Shown here piece after piece: positions 18,706 through 27,674 of a stretch of 64,000 nt of DNA. Positions within the stretch are counted from its first letter, which is position 1; each line of letters opens with the position of its first letter. The notes under the pieces were generated by a model that did no database searches, was not told the origin of the DNA, and worked only from the letters and a program-made list of their open reading frames with translations. The stretch is taken from positions 431,501 to 495,500 of the forward strand of contig NZ_CP110678.1 of the NCBI RefSeq assembly GCF_026167545.1, in the 5' to 3' direction. The stretch comes from Sphingomonas sp. S1-29 (GTDB lineage: Bacteria > Pseudomonadota > Alphaproteobacteria > Sphingomonadales > Sphingomonadaceae). A program made the position numbers and the translations under genes.

Positions 18706-19878
18706 TTAACCGATCATCAGGACTTCCACCGAGTCGCCCGCGGCGGCGGCGGGGGCGTGCGGCGCGCGCAGGATCATGCAGTCGCTATGCGCGAGCGTGC
18801 GGAGCATCGAACTGTCCTGCCGCCCGGCCGAATGGACGACGCCGCCCTGGATCGTGGCGCGCAGGTGATCGGCGCGGTGGTCATTGGCGGGGAGCGGGCC
18901 GGCCAGCGGCAGATGGCGGGTGGCGAGCGGCAGCGTGCCCCCCGCCATCGCCACCACCAGCGGCTTCACGAAACGCAGCGTCGTGACGAACGCCGCGACC
19001 GGATTGCCCGGCAGGCCGATGACGAGCGTATCGCGGAGGCGCCCCGCGAGCATCGGCTTGCCCGGCCGCATCGCGATCCGCCAGAAATCGATTTCGCCGC
19101 CCGCCGCTTCTAGGGCTGGACGGACGAGGTCGTGGTCGCCGACCGAGGCACCGCCGGTGGTGATCAGCAGATCGGCGTCGACGCTCGCGAAGGCGGCCTC
19201 GATCGCCGCGCGATCGTCGGGGAGGATGCCGAGCTGCTCGATGCTGACGGGCAAGCCCGCAAGCATCGCGGCGACGAGGATCGAGTTCGATTCGGGCAGG
19301 CCGTCGGGCGGCACGGGCTGGCCCGGGGGGACGAGTTCGTCGCCGGTGGCGGCGATCGCGACGCGGATCGTGCGGCGGACGGGAAGCTCGGCATACCCCG
19401 CGATCGCGGCGAGCGCGAGCGCCGGCGGGGTGAGCCGGTCGCCCGCCGCGAGCAGCGCTTCGCCGGTGCTGAAGTCGAGGCCCGCGCGGCGGATGTGGCG
19501 GCCGACGCTGCCGGGGCCTTCGCCGTTGAGCGTCAGTTGGTCGCCATCGCGAGCGGCTTCCTCCTGGACGAGGATGGTGTCGGCGCCCGGCGGGAGCGGC
19601 GCGCCGGTGAAGATCCGCACCGCTTCGCCGGGGCCGATGGCAGCGGCAAAGCCACGCCCGGCAGCGCTTTCGCCAACCACCGCGATCGGGCCGGGGAGAT
19701 CGGCGAAGCGAAGCGCATAGCCGTCCATCGCCGACAGGTCGCGCATCGGCTGAGTCCGCCTGGCGGCGATCGGTTCGGCGAGCCAGCGGCCCGCGGCCTG
19801 CGCCAGCGGGACGGTTTCGGCGGGGATCGCTGGAGCGAGCGCGCAAAGCCGGGCGAGCGCCTCGTCGAGCGAGATCAT
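18706..19878 (-). CDS. moeA: Molybdopterin molybdotransferase MoeA
   Basis: MoeA, 390 residues, inserts molybdate into adenylylated molybdopterin in molybdenum cofactor synthesis. Family motifs are [20 protein letters not shown], the MoCF-binding [18 protein letters not shown] and [10 protein letters not shown]. It overlaps the end of moaC by four bases (ATGA), so the two are translationally coupled. lexA lies downstream on the same strand, the usual alphaproteobacterial order. Confidence 0.95.
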   Translation of the reverse strand: MISLDEALARLCALAPAIPAETVPLAQAAGRWLAEPIAARRTQPMRDLSAMDGYALRFADLPGPIAVVGESAAGRGFAAAIGPGEAVRIFTGAPLPPGADTILVQEEAARDGDQLTLNGEGPGSVGRHIRRAGLDFSTGEALLAAGDRLTPPALALAAIAGYAELPVRRTIRVAIAATGDELVPPGQPVPPDGLPESNSILVAAMLAGLPVSIEQLGILPDDRAAIEAAFASVDADLLITTGGASVGDHDLVRPALEAAGGEIDFWRIAMRPGKPMLAGRLRDTLVIGLPGNPVAAFVTTLRFVKPLVVAMAGGTLPLATRHLPLAGPLPANDHRADHLRATIQGGVVHSAGRQDSSMLRTLAHSDCMILRAPHAPAAAAGDSVEVLMIG

Positions 19879-20366
19879 CGGGCCGGGCCGCCAGGGGCGG
19901 GAGCGTGCCAGTCACCCGACTTGCCGCCGCGCTTTTCGAGCAGCCGGACGCCGCCGATCGTCATCGCTTTGTCGAGCGCCTTGGCCATGTCGTAGATCGT
20001 CAGCAGCGCGACCGAGGCGGCGGTCAGCGCCTCCATCTCGACCCCGGTCTGCCCCGCGGTCGAAACGGTGGCGGTCGCGGTGACGCGATCGTGCGCGACG
20101 TCGAGCGCGATCTCGGCCTTCGACAGCGGCAGCGGGTGGCACAAGGGGATGAGGTCGCTGGTGCGCTTGGCCGCCATGATCCCCGCGACGCGCGCGACCG
20201 CGAGCACATCGCCCTTGGCGACCGCGCCCTGGCGGATCGCGGCGGCGGCATCGGGCGACATGGTGATATGGCCGGTGGCGATCGCGGTGCGCTGCGTCGT
20301 CGCCTTGTCGCCGACATCGACCATGCGCGCGGCGCCCGCCGAATCGAGATGGGTGAGGTGGGGCAT
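19875..20366 (-). CDS. moaC: Cyclic pyranopterin monophosphate synthase MoaC
   Basis: MoaC, 163 residues, makes cyclic pyranopterin monophosphate early in molybdenum cofactor synthesis. Recognisable motifs are [25 protein letters not shown] and [12 protein letters not shown], ending in the conserved GGKSGDW. The start MPHLTH at 20366 matches the family. It is the first gene of the moaC-moeA pair. trpC, its usual upstream neighbour in alphaproteobacteria, is separated here by the persulfide module. Confidence 0.95.
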   Translation of the reverse strand: MPHLTHLDSAGAARMVDVGDKATTQRTAIATGHITMSPDAAAAIRQGAVAKGDVLAVARVAGIMAAKRTSDLIPLCHPLPLSKAEIALDVAHDRVTATATVSTAGQTGVEMEALTAASVALLTIYDMAKALDKAMTIGGVRLLEKRGGKSGDWHAPAPGGPAR

Positions 20367-20451
20367 GGCGCTGGGGTAGCGGGGTTCGGGGGTGCCGGGT
20401 AGGGGCGAGGACGCGATCGGACCGTCGCGCGGTCGGTCGGCGAGGCCCGGC

Positions 20452-21189
20452 CTAGATCGAGGTCGCCACCACATAGGCGCCCACCGCGATGACCATGCCG
20501 GCAAAGCCGCGCTCGAGCAGGTGCTTGCGCGTGGCAAGCGGGCTCGCCAGCAGCATCCCGATCGCGGTGCCGACCACGCCGCCGGCAACCAGCAACGCGG
20601 TGACAGGCCAATCGACCAGCCCCGATACGACATAGGAGGTCGCGGTCGTCAGCCCCAGCGCGGTGATGACGACGAGCGACGTACCGATCGCATAGGGCAG
20701 CGGCATCGCGGTGGCGAGGATCAGCCCGGGGACGATCAGGAATCCGCCACCAATGCCGAAAAAGCCCGCGGCGAGGCCGACGGTGAGGCCGATCGGGATC
20801 AGCCGGGGCAGCAGCGTCGCGGCGCTGTCGCGGGTCAGCCGGACGTTGGGAGCCTCGAGCGTGCGTCGCTTGCGCAGCATCGACAGCCCGACGCCGATCA
20901 TCAGCACGCCGAACAACGCGAGCAATCGCTGGCCGTCGATCGCCTTGCCGATTTCGGCACCGATCGCCGCGCCGATCATCCCAGATGCGGCAAATACCGC
21001 CGCGCAGCGCCATTTGACCCGGCCGGCGCGGGCATGGCCGACGGTGCTGGCAAAGGCGTTGACCGCGACGGCGACAGCGGCGGTGCCGATCGCGGCATGC
21101 GCCGACCCGACCCCGACCCCATAGACCAGCAACGGCACCGCCAGGATCGACCCGCCGCCGCCGACCACCCCCAGGATCAGGCCGATCAC
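20452..21189 (-). CDS. TauE/SafE family sulfite exporter (5' end probably frameshifted)
   Basis: A membrane protein of the TauE/SafE family with about eight helices and the paired signature [18 protein letters not shown] / [18 protein letters not shown]. In BigR operons this protein exports sulfite made by persulfide oxidation. From the GTG at 21189 it has 245 residues. The more natural start is the ATG at 21230 (MDIGTII), 7 bp after the rhodanese stop, but that frame ends after 13 codons; one added base near 21211 would join it to [10 protein letters not shown]. It is therefore either a real frameshift, a sequencing error, or a GTG start. Confidence 0.85.
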   Translation of the reverse strand: MIGLILGVVGGGGSILAVPLLVYGVGVGSAHAAIGTAAVAVAVNAFASTVGHARAGRVKWRCAAVFAASGMIGAAIGAEIGKAIDGQRLLALFGVLMIGVGLSMLRKRRTLEAPNVRLTRDSAATLLPRLIPIGLTVGLAAGFFGIGGGFLIVPGLILATAMPLPYAIGTSLVVITALGLTTATSYVVSGLVDWPVTALLVAGGVVGTAIGMLLASPLATRKHLLERGFAGMVIAVGAYVVATSI

Positions 21190-21236
21190 TACGCCCGATC
21201 CCAGCGCAGGATGATGGTGCCGATATCCATGACGGC

Positions 21237-21755
21237 TTACCCGGCCGCGCGCCGGTTCCACGGCATCACGCCGAGGAGGCGGGCCATGCCGCACCAGCCG
21301 GTGGCGCCGGCAAAGGCCAGCCCCGCGCCGACGAACGCCGCCAGCGCGAAGAAGCCGGGTACGACATAGAGCCCGAGCAGCACGCCGGCGAGCACCAGCG
21401 CGCCCGCGGTGATCTGCACCTGGCGCATGATCTCGATCGGCTGCGAGCGATCGGCGATGACCGGATGCCCGGCGCCGCGCCAGCCATCGATCCCGCCATC
21501 GAGGACGAAGGCGGGGGCGTCGGCCGCAGCATGCGCGAGCAATGCCGCGTTGCCCGCGGTGCGCGCGCCCGAGCGGCAATGGAAGACGATAGGCTCGGCC
21601 CCTCTGGGCAGGTCGCCGACGCGGGCCAGCGGCAGGTGGATCGCGCCAGGAATGCGCAACCGCGCATGTTCATCGGCATTGCGGATATCGACGAGCCGCG
21701 CACCCGAATCGATGGCGGCGCGGGCGTCGGCGGGGGAAAGCGTCTTGATCGGCAT
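21237..21755 (-). CDS. Rhodanese domain fused to a C-terminal membrane domain (DUF2892/YgaP-like)
   Basis: A protein of 172 residues. Residues 1-110 form a rhodanese domain with the persulfide-carrying Cys in the loop HCRSGART. Residues 115-172 contain two membrane helices (ITAGALVLAGVLLGLYVV and a second) of the DUF2892 type, as in YgaP of E. coli. It probably moves sulfane sulfur at the membrane within the BigR module. It lies 4 bp after the regulator gene and just before the exporter, so the three are one operon. Confidence 0.88.
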   Translation of the reverse strand: MPIKTLSPADARAAIDSGARLVDIRNADEHARLRIPGAIHLPLARVGDLPRGAEPIVFHCRSGARTAGNAALLAHAAADAPAFVLDGGIDGWRGAGHPVIADRSQPIEIMRQVQITAGALVLAGVLLGLYVVPGFFALAAFVGAGLAFAGATGWCGMARLLGVMPWNRRAAG

Positions 21756-21759
21756 CGGA

Positions 21760-22074
21760 TCAGTCCTTGCAATATAACTGGTAGAGGGTGGCGAGCAGCG
21801 TTTCGACTCGCGGATCGGCGATCCGATACCAGAGCGTCTGGCTTTCGCGCCGGAAGGCGATCAGCCCTTCGTCGCGCATCTTGGCGAGGTGTTGCGAACA
21901 CGCCGATTGCGACAGGCCGACGTCGCGCGCGAGGTCGCTCACGGTGACTTCGCCATGTTCGACGAGCTTGCACAACAACACCAGCCGCCGCGCATTGCCG
22001 ATCGCCTTGAGCATGTCTGCGACCTCGGCGGCCTTGGTTTCGAACGCGGCCAGATCGAGCGGCGGCTTCAACAT
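21760..22074 (-). CDS. bigR: BigR/SqrR-type persulfide-responsive ArsR-family repressor
   Basis: A winged-helix repressor of 104 residues with recognition helix region VGLSQSACSQHLAKMRDEGLI. In BigR/SqrR proteins two cysteines, one early and one near the C-terminus, form a tetrasulfide link on sensing persulfide. Here they correspond to the Cys in LLCKLVEHGE and the Cys in LYQLYCKD. It is divergent from the persulfide dioxygenase and heads the rhodanese-exporter operon, and should repress both sides from the 70-bp intergenic region. Confidence 0.88.
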   Translation of the reverse strand: MLKPPLDLAAFETKAAEVADMLKAIGNARRLVLLCKLVEHGEVTVSDLARDVGLSQSACSQHLAKMRDEGLIAFRRESQTLWYRIADPRVETLLATLYQLYCKD

Positions 22075-22085
22075 CGGTTCACTCC

Positions 22086-22101
22086 ATTAGGTATTGCTAA
22101 T
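22086..22101. promoter_or_regulatory. Candidate BigR operator
   Basis: The inverted repeat ATTAG-N6-CTAAT sits in the short AT-rich gap between the divergent regulator and dioxygenase genes. Its position and AT-rich dyad fit a BigR-type operator. A 10-bp perfect palindrome TGCAGCTGCA follows at 22106-22115 and may be a second element. Confidence 0.55.
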
Positions 22102-22144
22102 GTAGTGCAGCTGCATATATCGTCAAGCAGCAATGGAGACGATC

Positions 22145-23032
22145 ATGACCAAGCCCTTTATCGAGGCGTTTTTCGACACGCCGACCAACACGATCAGCTA
22201 TCTGGTCGGCGATCCCGCCACCCATGCCGCCGCGATCATCGACCCGGTGCTCGACTTCGACGTCGCCAGCGGCATCGCCGACACGCGTTCGGCGAAGCGG
22301 ATCCTGGCCTTCGCAGCCGAGCATGGCTGGCGCATCGAAATGGTGCTCGAGACGCATGCGCACGCCGATCACCTGTCGGCGGCGCCCTTTATCAAGGCGC
22401 ATACCGGGGCGCCGATCGGGATCGGCGCGCATATTCGCGACGTCCAGCGCATCTTCCGTCCGGTGTTCGCGATGACCGATTTGAAGACCGACGGTTCGGA
22501 CTTTGATCGTCTGTACGAGGATGGCGACCGCTTCGCGATCGGCGAACTGGCGGTCGAGGTGCTGCATGTCCCCGGCCACACCCCCGCCGACGTGACCTAT
22601 GTGATCGGCGATGCCGCGTTCGTCGGCGACACGCTGTTCATGCCCGACTATGGGACCGCGCGGGCGGATTTTCCCGGCGGCGACGCGCGGACGCTCTATC
22701 GCTCGATCCGGCGGCTGCTGGCCTTGCCCGACGAGACGCGGCTGTTCCTGTGCCATGACTACAAGGCGCCGGGGCGCGAGGACTATCGCTGGGAAACGAC
22801 GGTCGGCGAGCAGCGCCGGTCGAGCGTGCACGTGCATGACGGGGTAAGCGAGGAAGCCTTTGTCGCGATGCGCGAGGATCGCGACGCGGGGCTGGCGGTG
22901 CCCAAGCTGCTGCTGCCCTCGATCCAGGTCAATATCCGCGCGGGGCATTTTGCCGAGGCGACCGCGAACGGCGTGACCTATCTCAAGATACCCGTGAAAT
23001 GGCGCGATGCCGACGACCAGCCCAAGGGCTGA
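22145..23032 (+). CDS. Persulfide dioxygenase-like MBL-fold protein (Blh/ETHE1 type)
   Basis: A metallo-beta-lactamase-fold protein of 295 residues with the metal ligand motif THAHADHLSAA, then HVPGHTPADVTYV and GDTLFMPDYGTAR. This set is typical of Blh/ETHE1 persulfide dioxygenases, which oxidise glutathione persulfide to sulfite. I chose the ATG at 22145 because GGAG lies six bases before it; an ATG at 22133 is also in frame. It is divergent from bigR and works with the exporter and rhodanese in sulfide detoxification. Confidence 0.88.
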   Translation: MTKPFIEAFFDTPTNTISYLVGDPATHAAAIIDPVLDFDVASGIADTRSAKRILAFAAEHGWRIEMVLETHAHADHLSAAPFIKAHTGAPIGIGAHIRDVQRIFRPVFAMTDLKTDGSDFDRLYEDGDRFAIGELAVEVLHVPGHTPADVTYVIGDAAFVGDTLFMPDYGTARADFPGGDARTLYRSIRRLLALPDETRLFLCHDYKAPGREDYRWETTVGEQRRSSVHVHDGVSEEAFVAMREDRDAGLAVPKLLLPSIQVNIRAGHFAEATANGVTYLKIPVKWRDADDQPKG

Positions 23033-23089
23033 CGCAGTGGGGGCGGGCGCGGTGGGGGGCTGGCGCGGCGGGGGCTGGCGCGGCGAGCC

Positions 23090-23872
23090 TTACCCCACCA
23101 TCGCCCGCGTCGCTGCTTCGACGTCGGCTTGGCGCATCAGCGCTTCGCCGATCAGGAAGCAGCATATCCCTTCGGCGGCCATGGCGTCGAGGTCGGCGCG
23201 GGTGGTGAGGCCGCTTTCGGCGACGAAGGTGTAGCCCGCCGGGGCCGAATGGACGAGTTCGTAGGTGCGCTGAAAATCAACGCTGAAGTCCTTGAGGTTG
23301 CGGTTGTTCACGCCGATGAGCTGCGACTTCAGCCGCAGCGCGCGCGCCATTTCTTCGGCATCGTGGACCTCGACCAGCACGTCCATCCCGCGCTCGATCG
23401 CCGCGGCCTCGATCTCGGCCATCGCGCCGTCGTCGAGCGCGGCGACGATGATGAGGATCGCATCGGCGCCGAGCGCGCGCGATTCGGCGACCTGCCAGGG
23501 ATCGACCATGAAATCCTTGCGCAGGACGGGCAGGTCGCACGCCTGACGCGCGGCGACGAGATAGTCGTCATGTCCCTGGAAGCCGGGTTCGTCGGTGAGC
23601 ACCGACAGGCACGCCGCGCCGCCCGCGGCATAGGCGCGCGCGTGCGCGGGCGGGTCGAAATCGGGGCGGATCAGGCCCTTCGACGGGCTGGCCTTCTTGA
23701 TCTCGGCGATCAGCGCATAGCCATTGGCTGCCTTGGCATCGAGCGCGGCGCGGAAGCCGCGCGGCGCGGTCTGGGCGGCGGCGCGCGCGTCGAGATCGGC
23801 GATGCTCGCGCGGGCGCGGCGCGCGGCGACGTCGATGCGTTTGGCGGCAAGAATATCGTCGAGCATGGTCAT
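23090..23872 (-). CDS. trpC: Indole-3-glycerol phosphate synthase
   Basis: TrpC, 260 residues, closes the indole ring in tryptophan synthesis. The beta/alpha barrel motifs are [40 protein letters not shown] and FVAESGLTT. The ATG at 23872 overlaps the trpD stop by four bases; a second ATG at 23866 would also fit. The gap to the convergent persulfide gene holds a short direct repeat (GGGGCTGGCGCGGCG twice within 23057-23085). Confidence 0.95.
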   Translation of the reverse strand: MTMLDDILAAKRIDVAARRARASIADLDARAAAQTAPRGFRAALDAKAANGYALIAEIKKASPSKGLIRPDFDPPAHARAYAAGGAACLSVLTDEPGFQGHDDYLVAARQACDLPVLRKDFMVDPWQVAESRALGADAILIIVAALDDGAMAEIEAAAIERGMDVLVEVHDAEEMARALRLKSQLIGVNNRNLKDFSVDFQRTYELVHSAPAGYTFVAESGLTTRADLDAMAAEGICCFLIGEALMRQADVEAATRAMVG

Positions 23873-24867
23873 ACGCGGTCGATCCAGCGGGTGAGGAGGG
23901 CGGCGGCGCGGGCGCTGTCGATCGCTTCGGCGGCGCGCGCGGCGCCGTCGGGCAGGCTGTCGACGGTGCCCGCGAGCATCAGCGCGGCGGCGGCGTTGAG
24001 CAGGACCGCGTCGCGATAGGCGCCGGGGGTGCCGGCGAGCAGCGCGCGCAAGGCTTCGGCGTTTTCGGGGGCCTCGCCGCCGCGGATGCTGGCGAGCGGG
24101 TGGCGGGTGAGGCCGGCGTCTTCGGGGGCGATCCGCTCGGGCAACGCCGCGCTGCCGACATTGGCGACAATGCTGGGGCCGGCGCAGGAGAGTTCGTCGA
24201 GCGATTCCTCGCCCGCAACCACCGCTGCGGCCTCGATCCCGAGCAGGTCGAGTGCGCCGGCATAGACCGGCACATAATCGGGACGCGCGATGCCGATGAG
24301 CTGGCGCTCGACGCGCGCCGGGTTGGCCAGCGGCCCCATGAGGTTGAAGATCGTGCGGCGTGCGATCCGGCGCCGGACGGGGGCGAGGCGCTTGAGCGCG
24401 GGGTGGTGGTTGGCGGCGAAGAGGAAGGCGATGCCGAGCTCGTCGAGCGTCGCCTGCGCGCTCGCGGTCGCGCGATCTAGGTCGAGGCCGAGCGCTTCCA
24501 GCGTGTCGGCGGCGCCCGCCTTCGACGACGCGGCACGGTTGCCGTGCTTGGCGACCGGAACGCCGCACGCCGCGACGACTAGCGCGACCGCGGTCGAGAC
24601 GTTGAGCGTGTGGTGGCCATCGCCGCCGGTGCCGCAGACGTCGATCGCGCCGTCGGGGGCGGTAACGGGGATCATTCGTTCGCGCAGCGCGCGCGCCGCC
24701 TCGGCAATCTCGATGCTGGTCTCGCCGCGTTCGCTGAGGCCGATCAGGAAGGATTCGATCTCGGGCTCCCCGACGCTGGCGTCGAGGATGGCGGCGAAGG
24801 CCTGCGCAGCGGACTCGTGCGACAGCGGGGAGTGGGGATCGGGGAGGGTCACAGCGTTTGTCATCAT
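23869..24867 (-). CDS. trpD: Anthranilate phosphoribosyltransferase
   Basis: TrpD, 332 residues, transfers phosphoribose to anthranilate. Motifs: [17 protein letters not shown] (PRPP binding), [21 protein letters not shown] and [11 protein letters not shown]. It begins with two ATG codons (24867 and 24864), and the first lies directly against family 2 repeat copy b, so the repeat forms the 5' untranslated region. It overlaps trpC by four bases. Confidence 0.96.
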   Translation of the reverse strand: MMTNAVTLPDPHSPLSHESAAQAFAAILDASVGEPEIESFLIGLSERGETSIEIAEAARALRERMIPVTAPDGAIDVCGTGGDGHHTLNVSTAVALVVAACGVPVAKHGNRAASSKAGAADTLEALGLDLDRATASAQATLDELGIAFLFAANHHPALKRLAPVRRRIARRTIFNLMGPLANPARVERQLIGIARPDYVPVYAGALDLLGIEAAAVVAGEESLDELSCAGPSIVANVGSAALPERIAPEDAGLTRHPLASIRGGEAPENAEALRALLAGTPGAYRDAVLLNAAAALMLAGTVDSLPDGAARAAEAIDSARAAALLTRWIDRV

Positions 24868-24944
24868 CCGTTCGCTTCGAGCGCAGTCGAGAAACCGCCG
24901 TCATCGCCCGGCCCGTGTTTCTCGACTTCGCTCGAAACGAACGG
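24868..24944. repeat. Palindromic repeat family 2, copy b
   Basis: Inverted arms of about 28 bp with a few mismatches, separated by about 21 bp, filling the space between trpG and trpD. The repeat ends exactly at the trpD start codon. A hairpin here could change translation of trpD relative to trpG. Confidence 0.93.
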
Positions 24945-24964
24945 CAGGGGGAAGTACGATCCGG

Positions 24965-25549
24965 TCATGGGCGCGCTACCGGTTCGAGCCCCGCTTCGCG
25001 CAGAAAGTTCGCGAGCATCGCGTGGCCGTGTTCCGTCGCGATGCTTTCGGGGTGGAACTGGACGCCGTGGATCGGCAGCGTCGCATGGCGGAAGCCCATC
25101 ACGCTCGAATCGGCGGCGGTGGCGTTGACCAGTAGCTCGGGCGGCGCGTCGGCGACGATCAGCGAATGATAGCGCGTCGCGGTGAAGGGCGAGGGGAGCC
25201 CGGCGAACATCCCCGTGCCGTCATGCTCGACCGGGCAGGTCTTGCCGTGCATCAGCCCGCCGCGCACCACCTTGCCGCCGAAATGCTGGCCGATCGCCTG
25301 GTGACCCAGGCACACGCCGAGCAACGGCTTGCCGAGGTCGGCGCAGGCGGCGACCAATTCCAGGCTGATGCCGGCCTCGTTGGGGGTGCAAGGGCCGGGC
25401 GAGATCAGGAATGCCTGGGCGTTGGTGGCGATCGCTTCGCGCGCGGTCAGCGCGTCGTTGCGCTCGACGCGGACCTCAACCCCCAGCTCCATCAGATAAT
25501 GGACGAGGTTCCAGGTAAAGCTGTCGTAATTGTCGATGACGAGGATCAT
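24965..25549 (-). CDS. trpG: Anthranilate synthase glutamine amidotransferase subunit
   Basis: TrpG (also able to act as PabA in many bacteria), 194 residues, supplies ammonia from glutamine to TrpE. The class I amidotransferase triad is visible as [11 protein letters not shown] (Cys) and [11 protein letters not shown] (His-Glu), with [14 protein letters not shown] at the start. It is separated from trpE by a small gene on the opposite strand and a family 2 repeat, so it probably has its own promoter. Confidence 0.95.
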   Translation of the reverse strand: MILVIDNYDSFTWNLVHYLMELGVEVRVERNDALTAREAIATNAQAFLISPGPCTPNEAGISLELVAACADLGKPLLGVCLGHQAIGQHFGGKVVRGGLMHGKTCPVEHDGTGMFAGLPSPFTATRYHSLIVADAPPELLVNATAADSSVMGFRHATLPIHGVQFHPESIATEHGHAMLANFLREAGLEPVARP

Positions 25550-25655
25550 GGATGCCCACTTAGCGCGATTGCCCGGCGGCGCAATCGCTGGGCTTTCGTT
25601 CAGCTATCGGCAACCTTGGCGGCGCGAAGGTCGTTGGGGCCATATGGAGATATCG

Positions 25656-26060
25656 ATGAATCGCTGGATGTTGCTTGCCGCCGTGATCGTGGCCCCGCTG
25701 CCCGCGCTGGCGCAGGACGCGCGCGAGCCCGGCCGCCCGCCGCAGCGCGTGCGCAATGTCCAGCTGGTGGGCGACGAGAAATGCCCTCCGGCGGTGGGCG
25801 ACGAGATCGTCGTGTGCGGCCGGATCGACCCGGGCGAGGTCTATCGCATTCCCGAAGAATTCCGCGAGCGGCCCGCCAATCCGGCGAACACCGCATGGGG
25901 CGTGCGCGCCGAGCAGATGATGCAGGACAATCGCGCGGGGCTGCCCGACAGCTGTTCGCCGGTGGGGACCGGCGGGCAGACCGGGTGCAATGCACAATTC
26001 ATGGACAATTGGCGCGCGCAGCAGCGTGATCAGCGGCGGCGGGATAATTTGATCCCCTGA
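25656..26060 (+). CDS. Small secreted Cys-containing protein, function unknown
   Basis: A protein of 134 residues with a signal peptide (MNRWMLLAAVIVAPLPALAQ). The mature part contains CPPAVGDEIVVCGR and IPEEFRERP, a pattern I associate with small periplasmic proteins of sphingomonads, with two more cysteines (SCSPVG, GCNAQF) that may form disulfides. GGAG lies six bases before the ATG at 25656. It is on the opposite strand between trpG and trpE, so it interrupts the trp gene cluster. Confidence 0.7.
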   Translation: MNRWMLLAAVIVAPLPALAQDAREPGRPPQRVRNVQLVGDEKCPPAVGDEIVVCGRIDPGEVYRIPEEFRERPANPANTAWGVRAEQMMQDNRAGLPDSCSPVGTGGQTGCNAQFMDNWRAQQRDQRRRDNLIP

Positions 26061-26069
26061 CCCTAAGCC

Positions 26070-26163
26070 CCGTTCGTTTCGAGCGTAGTCGAGAAACGAG
26101 GCTGAGGGTGGGGTCGGCGGTTTCTCGACTACGCTCGAAACGAACGGCTCGAAACGAACGGGG
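26070..26163. repeat. Palindromic repeat family 2, copy c
   Basis: Inverted arms with CGTTCGTTTCGAGCGTAGTC and its complement, about 23 bp apart, followed by a partial second copy of one arm end (CTCGAAACGAACGG). It lies between the convergent small secreted protein gene and trpE. The duplicated end suggests replication slippage or a nested insertion. Confidence 0.93.
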
Positions 26164-26186
26164 GGGTGTTGTCGGCGCCGGGAAGT

Positions 26187-27674
26187 CTACTGCCCGAACC
26201 GCGCCTCGCCCGCCCGCGCCACCGCTTCGCGTGCCGCGGCAAACAGCGCGCCGGCCTTGGCTTCGCATTCGCGTTGTTCCGACGCTGGGTCGCTGTCGGC
26301 GACGATGCCCGCTCCCGCCTGGACGTGCATGACCCCGTCCTTCACCAGCGCGGTGCGCAGGACGATACAGCTGTCCATCGATCCGTCGGGCGAGAAATAG
26401 CCGACGCCGCCGGCATAGGCGCCGCGCGCCTCGGGCTCCAATTCGGCGATGATCTGGCAGGCGCGGACCTTGGGCGCCCCGCTGACGGTGCCCGCGGGAA
26501 AGCCCGCGAACAGCGCGTCGATCGCGTCGGCGTCGTCGCGCAGCGTGCCGACGACGTTCGAGACGATGTGCATGACATGGCTGTAAAATTCGACGGTGTA
26601 GCTGTCGGTGACGCGAACGCTGCCCGCGCTGGCGACCCGCCCGGTGTCGTTGCGACCGAGGTCGAGCAGCATCAGATGTTCGGCGCGCTCCTTGGGATCG
26701 GCGAGCAGGCTGGTGCGGTTGGCTTCGTCTTCAGCCGGTGTCTTGCCGCGCGGGCGGGTGCCGGCGATCGGGCGGATCGTGACCTCGCCATCGCGGACGC
26801 GCACCAGTATCTCGGGGCTCGACCCGGTAAGCGCGAAGCCGGGCAGGTCGAGATGATAGAGGAAGGGCGACGGGTTGATCCGCCGCAGCGCGCGGTAGAG
26901 TTCGATCGGTGGCAGCGCGAAGGGCGCGGTGAAGCGCTGCGCCAGTACGACCTGAAAGATGTCGCCCGCGGCGATATACTCCTTCGCCTGCGCAACCATG
27001 CCGGCATAGGCGCCGGGCGCGAGAACGGGGGTGGGCTCGACCGGCGGCGCCTCGCTGCGCGCAGCGGCGGGCAGCGGTGCGTTGGCGAGCTTCGCCGATA
27101 CCGCCTCGATCCGCTCGCACGCGGCATCGACATCGCCCTCGGGCCAGACCGGCGCGACGATGAACAGCGCGTCGGCCAGGCGATCGAACACCAGGATCAC
27201 CGTCGGCCGTACGAAGATCATGTCGGGGATGTCGACCGCGCGCGCATCGGGGCGCGGCAGGTTCTCGACCAGGCCGATCGTCTCATAGCCGAAATAGCCG
27301 ACCAGGCAGGCGAGCGCGCGCGGCAGTTCGGGGGGCACGTCGGCGCGGCAGGCAGCGACCAGCGCGCGCAAGGCATCCAGCGTGGGGCTGTCGCACGCCG
27401 CGAAGGCTTCGCGATCGGTCAGCCAGTCGCGATTGATCTCGGCGGCATCGCCGGCCGCGCGGAACACCAGATCGGGGGCGAGGCCGATCAGGCTGTGGCG
27501 CCCGCGCACCGCGCCACCCTCGACCGATTCGAGCAGGAAGTCGCCGCGCCCGGGCTCGATCAGCTTGAGCGCGGCGGCGACGGGGGTTTCGGTGTCGGCG
27601 AGCTGGCGACGCCAGACCAGCGCCGCGCGGCCGGCGGCAAGCGCGGCGCGGGCGGCGTCGACCCCCTCGATCAC
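26187..27674 (-). CDS. trpE: Anthranilate synthase component I
   Basis: TrpE, 495 residues, turns chorismate into anthranilate using ammonia from TrpG. The tryptophan feedback site LLESVEGG is near the N-terminus. The chorismate-binding domain shows DIFQVVLAQRF, PFLYHLDL, GSSPEILVR, IAGTRPRGKT, LDLGRNDTGRV, FPAGTVSGAPKVRA and QAGAGIVADSDP. It overlaps ppiD by four bases, so it is translationally coupled to that upstream gene, while trpG is separated from it. Confidence 0.96.
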   Translation of the reverse strand: MIEGVDAARAALAAGRAALVWRRQLADTETPVAAALKLIEPGRGDFLLESVEGGAVRGRHSLIGLAPDLVFRAAGDAAEINRDWLTDREAFAACDSPTLDALRALVAACRADVPPELPRALACLVGYFGYETIGLVENLPRPDARAVDIPDMIFVRPTVILVFDRLADALFIVAPVWPEGDVDAACERIEAVSAKLANAPLPAAARSEAPPVEPTPVLAPGAYAGMVAQAKEYIAAGDIFQVVLAQRFTAPFALPPIELYRALRRINPSPFLYHLDLPGFALTGSSPEILVRVRDGEVTIRPIAGTRPRGKTPAEDEANRTSLLADPKERAEHLMLLDLGRNDTGRVASAGSVRVTDSYTVEFYSHVMHIVSNVVGTLRDDADAIDALFAGFPAGTVSGAPKVRACQIIAELEPEARGAYAGGVGYFSPDGSMDSCIVLRTALVKDGVMHVQAGAGIVADSDPASEQRECEAKAGALFAAAREAVARAGEARFGQ

